The notes under the pieces are model-generated. The model was given only the letters and a program-made list of their open reading frames with translations, had not been told where the DNA came from and made no database searches. Source: Shackletoniella antarctica (GTDB taxonomy: Bacteria; Cyanobacteriota; Cyanobacteriia; Phormidesmidales; Phormidesmidaceae). From it: a DNA stretch of 37,735 nt. Every line of letters begins with the position of its first letter. Within the stretch, counting starts at the first letter, position 1. The position numbers were made by a program, and so were the translations under genes. Below are positions 20,673 through 29,042 of this stretch, one piece after another. The stretch is from the NCBI GenBank assembly GCA_003241845.1, contig QBMN01000019.1, forward strand, positions 1-37,735. The letters are read 5' to 3'.

Positions 20673-23171
20673 TCACCCTAGCCTCCCAGACACCCTGCCC
20701 TCGGCCCGCATCGGCACCCGCAGCGAGATCTGGGTGCCCTCTCCCGGCGCAGAGGTAATCGTCAGCTGCCCGCCGATCAGCAGGCTCCGTTCTTCCATGC
20801 CCAGCAGGCCCAGGCTGGTGCCTTCAGTTTTGGCCCGGCCAATGGCCTCTAGGTTAAACCCCACGCCGTCGTCTTGAATCGAGAGGTGCAGGGTGTGGTC
20901 AGTTTGCCCCAGGGCAATGGTGACGGTGTGGGCCTGGGCGTGGCGGGCAATGTTGGTCAGGGCCTCTTGCACAATGCGAAAACAGGCGGTTTCGGTGGCA
21001 GCAGGCAGCCTCTCGGGGGGCGGGTCGCACACCAGGGTTTCTTGCAGACCGGTGCGATCAGCGTGGCGGTTGATGTACCAGCGCAGGGCGGGCACCAGGC
21101 CCAGGTCGTCGAGCATGGAGGGCCGCAGGTCGAGGGAGAGGTTGCGCACCTGCTGGAGCGCGCCATCGACAATCGAGAGGCAGTCTTGCAGGGGGTCGCT
21201 GGCCCTGGTGTTATCGACGATGCGATCGAGGCGGTGCAGGTTGAGCTTGACGGCGGTGAGGGCCTGGCCCACCTCGTCGTGCAGCTCGTGGGCCAAAAAG
21301 CGGCGCTCGGTCTCCTGGGCCTCTAATAGCTGGCTCGAGAGGGCGTGGAGGCGGGCGCGATCGCGCTTAACCTGCTCAAACAGTCGGGCATTTTGCAGGG
21401 CAATGGCCAGGTGGTTGGCCACCTCCTGGGCGATTTCTTCATGGTCGTCGCTAAAGTGGGCCGGGGATGGCGAGGTCAGGGTAATCTCGCCGATTACATC
21501 CCCGTTGACCACTAGGGGAATCGCCATCACCGACTGGATCGGGGTCGCCGTCAACCGCTGCAAAATGGCCGGGGGCGACGGCAGCTGCTGGGGGCTTTGC
21601 ACCCGAATAACCGAGGTGGAGTGGTGGCTCTGGGCCAAGACAAAAGCCTCTAGGGGCAGCACCAGCCGGTGGGGAAATAGCGTCGTGGGGGCCTGGCCCT
21701 GGAGGTTGGTATCGGCCAAGATTTCTCCCAGCTGCATATCTTGGTCAAACAGGGCCACAATGCCCTGGGAGCAGCTGAGCAGATGGCTGAGCAGCTGTAG
21801 GGCAGACTGGGCAATATCCTGCGGTTCAAAGTTGGTGAGAATGGCCCGATCCATATCGTGTAGCCCCCGCAGGCGGCGGGCGTACTGCTGAAGGGTGGTT
21901 TCGGCCTGCTTGGCCAGGGTGATGTCTTGCAGCACCACGATGAAGTATTGGGGCTGCTGCCTCGGGTTGCGCACCAGCGACACGGTTAGATTGGCCCAAA
22001 TTAAGCGGCCATCTTGGCAAAAGTAGCGCTGCTGCCAGGTGTAGCTTTGGCGCTGACCCTGCAACATCTCGTCGAGGTAGCGCTGGTCGTCGGCCCGGTC
22101 GTCAGGGTGAATGGTCTCCTGAAACAATTCTCCAATTAGCTCGTAGTGGGGGTAGCCGAGAATTTTGCTCAGGGCGGGGTTGAGCCACAGCAGCATGCCG
22201 TCGGGGGCCACATGGGCGATGCCCACCGCTGCCTGCTCAAAGGTGGCGCGGAAGCGAGTTTCGCTCTCTATCAGGGCGGTTTCGGCCAGCTTGCGCTCGG
22301 TAATGTCTTGAATGGTGGTGACAAAACAGTCGGGGCTGCCGTCGTCTCTGAGAATGACTCTGATCTCTAAAGACGTGTAGATGATCAGGCCGTCTTGGCG
22401 CAAAAACCGGGTTTCGAGCATGCTGCTATCGACGGTGCTGGCAGAGAGTTGAGCCACCTGGTCAAGAACTAGAGGCCGATCGTCGGGGTGGGTGAGATCT
22501 GTCCAGATCAGCTGCTGCATGTCGTCGCGGCTGTAGCCCAGCATGTCGCAGAGGCGATTATTGAAGCGCACCCAGGTCTGGGTGTCGGCGGCAATGATGG
22601 CCATGCCCAAAAACGGCAGGTCGTAAAAGAGGCGCAGGGTGGCTTCGGTCTGCTGGAGCTGAAGGTTAACGGCCTGCAGGTCTTCCATGCGCTGCTGGGC
22701 CTGGGTGCGAAGCCCGTGATTGCTGGCCCGCAGGACGGTTTCGGCCTGGTAGCGCTGGGTGATGTCGTAGAGGCCCATGACCGCCCCCAGGGTTTGGCCG
22801 CAGTTGTCGAGCAGGGGGTGACTATTGACCAGCACCAGGTAGCGATCGCCCCCCGGATGCACGATCGCCAGCTCCAGATCGCCTAGGGTTTCGCCCGCTA
22901 GCCCCCGCACCAGCGGCAGCTGATCGCTGGGCAACGGGGTGCGATCGCCCGGTAGGTAAATGCTCACTGCCTCAGTCAGACCAGCGGCGGCCAGATCGCC
23001 AGCCCCTAGTTCGCCAGTTCCCAGGCCCAGCAGGTGGCGGGCGGCGGCGTTGATCAGGGTAATGGTCTGGTTGCGATCGCAAACCACCAGACCCTGGTTC
23101 AAGGTTTCAACCACCGTGCCCAGATCAAACCCGGCGATACCGCCGTTGCCAGCGGAGAAAGGTTGGGACAT
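20673..23171 (-). CDS. PAS-GAF sensor histidine kinase of the NarL/DegS (HisKA_3) type
   Basis: 832 residues and no membrane segment. There are three PAS domains (about 15-130, 170-290 and 305-420; motifs such as GYSRDDMQQLIWTDLTHPDD and GYPHYELIGELFQETIHPDD), then a GAF (about 430-590). The HisKA_3 dimerisation domain carries ETERRFLAHELHDEVGQALT, the first His being the expected phospho-acceptor, followed by a short HATPase with QDDGVGF and GLLGMEER. The GAF lacks a bilin Cys-His. Such kinases normally pair with LuxR/NarL-type regulators, yet none is present nearby, so its output partner lies elsewhere or within the island by cross-talk. It is in the same direction as its neighbours, 102 bases from the cyclase gene upstream. 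Confidence 0.9.
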   Translation of the reverse strand: MSQPFSAGNGGIAGFDLGTVVETLNQGLVVCDRNQTITLINAAARHLLGLGTGELGAGDLAAAGLTEAVSIYLPGDRTPLPSDQLPLVRGLAGETLGDLELAIVHPGGDRYLVLVNSHPLLDNCGQTLGAVMGLYDITQRYQAETVLRASNHGLRTQAQQRMEDLQAVNLQLQQTEATLRLFYDLPFLGMAIIAADTQTWVRFNNRLCDMLGYSRDDMQQLIWTDLTHPDDRPLVLDQVAQLSASTVDSSMLETRFLRQDGLIIYTSLEIRVILRDDGSPDCFVTTIQDITERKLAETALIESETRFRATFEQAAVGIAHVAPDGMLLWLNPALSKILGYPHYELIGELFQETIHPDDRADDQRYLDEMLQGQRQSYTWQQRYFCQDGRLIWANLTVSLVRNPRQQPQYFIVVLQDITLAKQAETTLQQYARRLRGLHDMDRAILTNFEPQDIAQSALQLLSHLLSCSQGIVALFDQDMQLGEILADTNLQGQAPTTLFPHRLVLPLEAFVLAQSHHSTSVIRVQSPQQLPSPPAILQRLTATPIQSVMAIPLVVNGDVIGEITLTSPSPAHFSDDHEEIAQEVANHLAIALQNARLFEQVKRDRARLHALSSQLLEAQETERRFLAHELHDEVGQALTAVKLNLHRLDRIVDNTRASDPLQDCLSIVDGALQQVRNLSLDLRPSMLDDLGLVPALRWYINRHADRTGLQETLVCDPPPERLPAATETACFRIVQEALTNIARHAQAHTVTIALGQTDHTLHLSIQDDGVGFNLEAIGRAKTEGTSLGLLGMEERSLLIGGQLTITSAPGEGTQISLRVPMRAEGRVSGRLG

Positions 23172-23273
23172 AGCAACAGCAGCACGTTACAAGACATTGA
23201 CAAAGAGATCTACCTAGAGGGTGCCTACCAGAGCCGCGCTTGACCACCCCGAAGACCAAACCGTTATGGAACG

Positions 23274-26200
23274 TCACGATTGCTGTGCCTGCTCGGCGAC
23301 AAACACCTGGAAGCGATCGCGCCCCTGCTGCTTGGCGGTGTAGAGGGCCGCATCGGCCTGGTCGATCAGGGTTTGAGCTTTTTGACCCGCCGTCGGAATG
23401 ACGCTGGCAATGCCCAGGCTGAGGGTAATGTGCTGGCCCAGGGGCGAGGCCCCGTGGTACAGCCCCAGCTCAGCAAGGGCCTGCTGAATGGCGCGGGCGA
23501 TCGCCTCGGCCCCAGCGAGATCGGTGTCGGGCAGCACGATGGTAAACTCTTCGCCGCCATAGCGGGCCACCAGGTCGGCGGGGCGCTGGGCCACCTGCTC
23601 TAGGGCCTGGGCCACCTGCTGCAAACACACATCCCCGGCGGGGTGGCCGTAGGTGTCGTTGTAGGGTTTGAAGTAGTCGATGTCGCACAAAATCAGGCTC
23701 AATGGAGCCTGATCCCGCAGCAGGCGACTCCACTCCTGCTGAAGGTGAATATCAAAGCTGCGGCGGTTGGCCAGCTGGGTGAGGCCGTCGTGGGTGGCCA
23801 GGTGTTCGAGCTGGCGGTTCGCGGTCTGAATGTGCTGGTACAGCTGCGACTGCTGAATTGCGATCGCCAGCTGGGTGGCCAGTCGCTTGAGCACATCTAG
23901 CTCAGAGGCTTCCCAGGGGTGGGGGCTCTGGCCGTGGTAGGCCAGCAGCAGACCCCACAGGCTATTGCCCTGCACAATCGGCACAGTCACTTTGGCCTGA
24001 GCCTGGGTAAGGCGATCCATCGGGCAAAGAATCGTCTCTTCTGTCGGGATGTCGGCACAGGCTCTGACCTCGCCCCGTTGATAGCTCGTCAGGCGGGTTT
24101 CGTCGACGGTGGTTTGGATGCTTTGACCCAGCAGAGATGGCAGCCCCGGCGTGACCGCCTCGGCAATCACCATGCCGCTGCCATTGGCCTCAAACCGATA
24201 GATGATCACTCGGTCGGTGCGCAAAAACTGCTGCACCTCGGTCACTGTAGTCGTGAGAACGGCCTCTAGATCAAGGGTCTGGCGAATGCGCTGGGCAATC
24301 TCGCTGAGCAACCGCTCCTGCTCGGCCCGCCGCCGCAGGGCCGCCACCTCCGAGCGCCTCAGCTCGGTAATATCGGTAAACGACAGCACCACCGCGTAGG
24401 GCAGGGGGGCATCTGGGTGCTGCAGGGGGCGAGTGTTGCAGGAAATCCAGGTGGTGCCTTGGGTTTTGACTAGGCCCAGCACCCGATTGTTGACCGGCTG
24501 CCCGGTGCGCAGGGTGATGCAGACCGGGTGGTCGTCGTCGGGGCAGGGGGAACCATCGTCTTGAATGAAGGTTAGGGCCATGTCAGCCAGCGATCGCCCC
24601 ACGATCTGCCCGCTTTGCAGGCCCACGATCTGGGCGGCGCTGGCATTGCAGGTCAGCAGGGTGCCATCGGCCTGTACTACAGCCACCCCCTCAGACAGCG
24701 CCGCCACCACCGAACGATAGCGCTCTTCGCTGTCTTGCAGGTCTCGCAGCAGAGTCGTTTTGGCCTCAAATTCTTTAGCCAGGTGCAGGCTAGCCGCCAA
24801 AAAGCCAGCCATTAGCTGTAGGGTTTGCTTGTCTGACTCAGTAAAGGCGTCGGGCTGGCGCGAGAAGACTTTGATCACGCCGACCCGCTCTGCCTGGTAC
24901 GTCAGCGGTACCACTACCATCGACCGCAGCCCCAGGGCCTGAACAATAGGAAGATTGCCATACCCATCGCGATCCATATCTGCACAGTAGAGCGCTCGGC
25001 CCTCGGTAAGGCACTGCCCGCCCAGACTGTCGGCCAAGGGCAATCGCTCGCCCAAATGGTCTTGGGCAATGCCGCTGCCGGTGTGCCACACCAACTCATT
25101 GCCCTCAATCAGCTCAACAGCAGTGCCATCGGCTCGGGTCAACGACAGAGCGCTCTCTGCGATCACCGTCATCACCTGCTCTAGGTGAGGGTTGACCAGG
25201 GCGACCCTTTGCTGGGTATCTACAACCTCAGACAGGCGCTCTAATTCTTGTTGCAGAGCAATTTTGGCCTGCTTGCGGTCAGCTTCGAGCTGGGCGCGTT
25301 CGCTAATGTCTTTCATAAAGCAGTAGTGGCCGCAGCTCTGCTGCTGGTCGTCGTAGGCCATCACCATAAACAGCTGCTTATGAAAAATCGAGCCATCTTG
25401 ACGGATTCCCCGAGCTTCGACGTTCACCTTGCCCTCGACCAGCATCTGCTCGTAGGCCAGGGCGACTCGTTCTAGATCGTCAGGGTGAACGGTAATTTGC
25501 CAGCTTTGGCCCACCATTTCGTCTGGGGTGTAGCCCGCCATGGTGGCATAGGCCTGGTTGACGCTGAGGTAGCGCCCGGCGCTGTCTAACCGAGAAATAC
25601 CTTCGACGGCATGGGCTAGGGCAGTGCTCGTCTCTCGCAGCTCGCGCTCGGCCTGCACGCGATCGGTAATGTCTTGGGCGATGCCAAACAGGCGCACGAT
25701 ATCGCCCTGGGCACTGCGTTTGGCCTGGCCCCGATCTTCGAGGTAGCGAATCGTCCCGTCGCTGCGGGTGCATTTGAGCCGGATGCTGTAGGGCTCGCCG
25801 GTCGTCAGGGTGTGCTCTACTGCCTGGCGCAGGCGATCGCCATCCTCGGGGTGGTAGAGCCGCAGCAGATCGTCAAAGCTGGGTGCGCCTAGGGCGGGGT
25901 CGCGGCCCAAAATGCGAAATTTTTCGGCGGACCAGGTAGTGGCTTGGGTGGTGACGTCGTACTCCCAGCTGCCAATGTGGCCCATCGCCTGCGCTTCGAG
26001 CAGCATGGTCTGGCTCTTGTGCAGGGCCAGCTCTGCCTGCTTGCGCTCGTTGATATCCTGAATTTGGGCCACAAAATAGAGCGGCACCTGTCTCTCGTCA
26101 GTCACAATCGACACGCTGAGCATGGCCCAAATCCAGTGGCCCTGCTGGTGGCGGTATCGTTTTTCGAGGTGGTAGTGGCGAATGTCTTGACTGAGCAGCT

Positions 26201-27383
26201 GCCTCATCAGATCTAGATCGGCGTCTAGGTCATCGGGGTGGGTGATGGCCTGAAATGTGGTGGCGAGCAGTTCGGCTTCGCCATAGCCCGTGATTTCACA
26301 GAGCGAGCGATTCACCTCTAGCCAGTGGCCCTCTAGGCCGACTAGAGCCATGCCAATGCCGGCGTAGTCAAAGGCGTTGCGAAAGCGCAGGTTGCTCAGG
26401 TGCAGGGCCTGGTTGCTGGCCTCTAGCTCGGCGTTGCGATCGGCCAGTTCGGCGGTGCGATCGGCCACCTTGGCTTCTAAAGACTGGTTGAGCTGTCGCA
26501 GGGCCAGCTCGGTGCGCTTGCGATCGCTAATGTTGTACGCCGTCGAGCGGCTGCTCACGTAGTTGCCCTGCTCGTCGTAGTCAGCGATCGCGCTGATCAA
26601 AATCCACTGGCTAGCGCCATCGGCCCGCACCAGCTCAAACTCTAGATCGTCGATGCGGCCCTGCTGCTTAAACCGGGGAAAGCTGACGGCAAAGGTGGCC
26701 TGGCTGGCGGGGGTCAGCACATCGGTGAAGCGCAACTGCCCCACCACCGCCTCGCGGCTAAGACCCAGCCACCCCAGCTCGGTGTCGTTGATTTCAATAA
26801 AGACCCCGTCGGCATCCAGAGAGTGGTAGCCGCAGGGAGCCCTATGGTAGAGGGTGTCGATGGCCACCCGCTGGGCGGCGGTGGTGGCCACCAGCTGGCG
26901 GGCCGACAGCCGCAGCTCCAGTTCATCCATCACCACGGCGGCCAGATCGACCAGGGTTTGGGTTTCGTCAGCGGTGATCTGGCGGGGCTGGCGATCAATA
27001 ACGCACAGGGTGCCGAGGTTGTAGCCATCGCGGGTGGTAAGGGGGGCAGCGGCATAAAACCTGAGGCCAAACTCGCCCCGCACCAGAGAATTTGTCAGCG
27101 TGCGCGGGTCTTGCAGGGCGTCGGCAATGGCGTAGACTTCGCCCTGCAAAATTGCCGAGGCGCACAGCCCTGGCTCTCGATCAATTTGTTCTACGGCCAG
27201 CCCGTGGCGCGACTTAAACCAAATGCGATCGTGATCAACCACCGTAACCAGCGCGATCGGCACCTGAAACAGGCGAGCTGCGATCGCCGTAATGCGGTCA
27301 AAGGCACCATCCGGCGGCGTATCTAAAATGTGGTATCGCTGCACCGCTGCTAGCCGTTCAGCGTCGTCGGGTGAGTCATTCAT
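23274..27383 (-). CDS. Multi-PAS/GAF diguanylate cyclase (GGDEF)
   Basis: A 1369-residue cytoplasmic sensor cyclase making c-di-GMP. In order: a GAF of the 'RYHILDTPPDGAFDRI' type (about 15-165), PAS (about 175-290), coiled coil, PAS (330-450), PAS (460-575), PAS (580-700), GAF (715-860), PAS (870-990), phytochrome-like GAF (1000-1180) and GGDEF (1195-1360). The active site is an intact GGEEF (23544-23558). An RPAD inhibitory I-site lies five residues before it (23574-23585), so product inhibition is expected. The second-to-last domain resembles bilin GAFs, but the Cys in ETILCPMDRL is not followed by His and is two places off, so bilin binding is doubtful. No EAL is attached; the next gene downstream on the strand is a kinase, and the phosphodiesterase gene lies directly upstream. 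Confidence 0.93.
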   Translation of the reverse strand: MNDSPDDAERLAAVQRYHILDTPPDGAFDRITAIAARLFQVPIALVTVVDHDRIWFKSRHGLAVEQIDREPGLCASAILQGEVYAIADALQDPRTLTNSLVRGEFGLRFYAAAPLTTRDGYNLGTLCVIDRQPRQITADETQTLVDLAAVVMDELELRLSARQLVATTAAQRVAIDTLYHRAPCGYHSLDADGVFIEINDTELGWLGLSREAVVGQLRFTDVLTPASQATFAVSFPRFKQQGRIDDLEFELVRADGASQWILISAIADYDEQGNYVSSRSTAYNISDRKRTELALRQLNQSLEAKVADRTAELADRNAELEASNQALHLSNLRFRNAFDYAGIGMALVGLEGHWLEVNRSLCEITGYGEAELLATTFQAITHPDDLDADLDLMRQLLSQDIRHYHLEKRYRHQQGHWIWAMLSVSIVTDERQVPLYFVAQIQDINERKQAELALHKSQTMLLEAQAMGHIGSWEYDVTTQATTWSAEKFRILGRDPALGAPSFDDLLRLYHPEDGDRLRQAVEHTLTTGEPYSIRLKCTRSDGTIRYLEDRGQAKRSAQGDIVRLFGIAQDITDRVQAERELRETSTALAHAVEGISRLDSAGRYLSVNQAYATMAGYTPDEMVGQSWQITVHPDDLERVALAYEQMLVEGKVNVEARGIRQDGSIFHKQLFMVMAYDDQQQSCGHYCFMKDISERAQLEADRKQAKIALQQELERLSEVVDTQQRVALVNPHLEQVMTVIAESALSLTRADGTAVELIEGNELVWHTGSGIAQDHLGERLPLADSLGGQCLTEGRALYCADMDRDGYGNLPIVQALGLRSMVVVPLTYQAERVGVIKVFSRQPDAFTESDKQTLQLMAGFLAASLHLAKEFEAKTTLLRDLQDSEERYRSVVAALSEGVAVVQADGTLLTCNASAAQIVGLQSGQIVGRSLADMALTFIQDDGSPCPDDDHPVCITLRTGQPVNNRVLGLVKTQGTTWISCNTRPLQHPDAPLPYAVVLSFTDITELRRSEVAALRRRAEQERLLSEIAQRIRQTLDLEAVLTTTVTEVQQFLRTDRVIIYRFEANGSGMVIAEAVTPGLPSLLGQSIQTTVDETRLTSYQRGEVRACADIPTEETILCPMDRLTQAQAKVTVPIVQGNSLWGLLLAYHGQSPHPWEASELDVLKRLATQLAIAIQQSQLYQHIQTANRQLEHLATHDGLTQLANRRSFDIHLQQEWSRLLRDQAPLSLILCDIDYFKPYNDTYGHPAGDVCLQQVAQALEQVAQRPADLVARYGGEEFTIVLPDTDLAGAEAIARAIQQALAELGLYHGASPLGQHITLSLGIASVIPTAGQKAQTLIDQADAALYTAKQQGRDRFQVFVAEQAQQS

Positions 27384-27751
27384 CCTGGGGCTTCATAACG
27401 ACTGGCAGCAAATGTCTGGGATTGCAGGTCTTCTTTATAATGCCCTTACCTGTCTGAGGGCGATCAACACCCCCCATGACCTTCACAGTCTGTATCGCAT
27501 GTAACAAAAAAACGGGGCGTTCCGCCAGGAGACACTGTTGGCCTTTCGCCCTAAAGCCCTCAGCCATCCAACCCATAGGGCAGCTGGCAATTTTCGACCG
27601 GTGTGGGCTAGGGATAGCTCATCTTGAGATACTAGCTTCCCGCCGTCCCGCTCTAAATCCCCCCCAGGGCATAGCACTCTAGCTCCAATCCAAGGACGCA
27701 GGCTCTGCGTCCCTACTGGGGGTATTTTCTTCCCTGGAGATCTCCTTAGGG
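27384..27751. other. Intergenic region between the phosphodiesterase and cyclase genes
   Basis: 368 bases with no convincing gene. Short frames exist on both strands, but their products look like repeat-derived sequence. A TATAAT lies on the plus strand at 27436-27441 with no gene to serve. The minus-strand complement, ATTATAAAG, could act as a -10 for the cyclase gene about 50 bases further on. A perfect hairpin is at 27694-27712. Confidence 0.4.
27694..27712. repeat. Perfect hairpin GGACGCAG-GCT-CTGCGTCC
   Basis: Eight-base perfect arms around a 3-base loop, 40 bases after the stop of the REC-EAL gene on its strand. There is no clear T-run. Palindromes of this GGACGCAG type are common dispersed repeats in cyanobacteria and may also stabilise or end transcripts. 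Confidence 0.6.
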
Positions 27752-29014
27752 CTAGCTGGGCCGGGAGGCTAGCCAGAGGCAAAAATCGTCCCCGGTCAGG
27801 GGGCGGGCAATGTAGTAGCCCTGGGCCAGGTCGCAGCCAATGTTGGTCAGGTACTCCAGGGTTTTGGCGTCTTCAACCCCCTCGGCGGTGCAGCGCAAAC
27901 CCAGGCTGTGGCCCAGGTCAACAATAAATTTGACCACCGTGCGCGACTCGGGGGAGGTCATCGCCGTCATCACAAAAGACTTGTCGACCTTAATCTCAGA
28001 AAAGGGCAGCCGCACCAGCTGTAGCATCGACGAAAACCCGGTGCCAAAGTCGTCGATCGACAGGTGAAAGCCAATCATCCGCAGCCGGGTGAGCAGGTCG
28101 AGGGAGGCCACGGGGTCATCCATGGCGCTGGTTTCGGTGAGTTCAAAGATTAGCCGGGTGGGATGAACGCGGTGGGCCTGGCAGCGCTCCTGCACGCGCT
28201 CAAACAGGGCCACGTTGGTCAGGGTGCGGGCCGAGATATTCACCGCCAGCATCAGGCGATCGCGGGTGGTGGGCGACAGCTGGGTGGCCCCGGCGCAGAG
28301 CGGCCCAAACCAGGCCAGCGCCTGATCGATCACCTGGTCGGTGAGGCGGTCGATCAGATCGCAGCTCTCCGCCAGGGGAATAAACTGCCCCGGCTGCAGC
28401 AGGCCATAGCTGGGGTGAACCCACCGCACCAGGGCCTCAACCCCGGCCAGTTCGCCCGTGGCGCAGAGCACCTTGGGCTGGTAGGCCACCACAAACTCTT
28501 GGCGATCAAGGGCCTGGTGCAGGTCGGCCAGGGTGATCTCCGGCAGGTAGGCCGGGGCCTCGGCAGGCAGCGCCGATGACACCGCACCCCCGTGGTCTAG
28601 CAGCATTTCTCGCAGCTGAGAGGGCGAGAATGGTTTGGCCAGCACCCCGGCAATGTCGAGGCCGTGTTCGACCGCCGAGCGCCCGGCGGCGTCGAGCACC
28701 CGACTGCCCACGCCGCTGGTGATAATAATTTTGGCCCGGCACGACAGCTTGGCCAGCCGGGCCATCACCTGCATGCCGTCCATGGTGGGCATTACCAGGT
28801 CGAGGGCAATGTGGGTGGGGTGCCAGTTGTGGAGCAGGTCAAAAAATCGGTCGGGGTCGGGGGTAAAGCACACCTCTAGACCGGCAAATTCAGCAATTCG
28901 CTGAATGGTTTCCCCGGTCATGGGGTCGTCATCTAAAACCAACAGTCGGCGATCGCCCATCCCGTTACCACTCTCTCCACTCGACTGTGGTGTATGAACC
29001 TGGCATTGCTCCAT
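27752..29014 (-). CDS. Response regulator with EAL domain, c-di-GMP phosphodiesterase
   Basis: 420 residues: REC (about 20-140) with acidic DDD at the N-terminal end, phospho-Asp in HIALDLVMP and Lys in LAKPFS, then an EAL domain (about 160-415). Catalytic signatures are intact: EALVRW, NISARTL, ELTETSAM, the DDFGTG loop, VDKSFV and AEGVED, ending QGYYIARPL. It should therefore hydrolyse c-di-GMP, gated by phosphorylation. The start could be ATG 29014 or ATG 28960, just before the receiver; the first is kept. It lies only 28 bases after the stop of the hybrid kinase gene at 29043, so that kinase is the natural phosphodonor. It antagonises the cyclase gene next to it. Confidence 0.93.
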   Translation of the reverse strand: MEQCQVHTPQSSGESGNGMGDRRLLVLDDDPMTGETIQRIAEFAGLEVCFTPDPDRFFDLLHNWHPTHIALDLVMPTMDGMQVMARLAKLSCRAKIIITSGVGSRVLDAAGRSAVEHGLDIAGVLAKPFSPSQLREMLLDHGGAVSSALPAEAPAYLPEITLADLHQALDRQEFVVAYQPKVLCATGELAGVEALVRWVHPSYGLLQPGQFIPLAESCDLIDRLTDQVIDQALAWFGPLCAGATQLSPTTRDRLMLAVNISARTLTNVALFERVQERCQAHRVHPTRLIFELTETSAMDDPVASLDLLTRLRMIGFHLSIDDFGTGFSSMLQLVRLPFSEIKVDKSFVMTAMTSPESRTVVKFIVDLGHSLGLRCTAEGVEDAKTLEYLTNIGCDLAQGYYIARPLTGDDFCLWLASRPS

Positions 29015-29042
29015 CCTCTATATTCCCCCATTCGCGCCCTGC

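Noticed and set aside
24040-24200. Bilin attachment in the last GAF of the cyclase
   Set aside because: The Cys in ILCPMDRL is two residues off the canonical place and is not followed by His.
27376-27782. Small minus-strand frames of 66 and 99 residues in the gap between the EAL and GGDEF genes
   Set aside because: No ribosome sites or recognisable motifs, they overlap each other in different frames, and the sequence looks like intergenic repeat.
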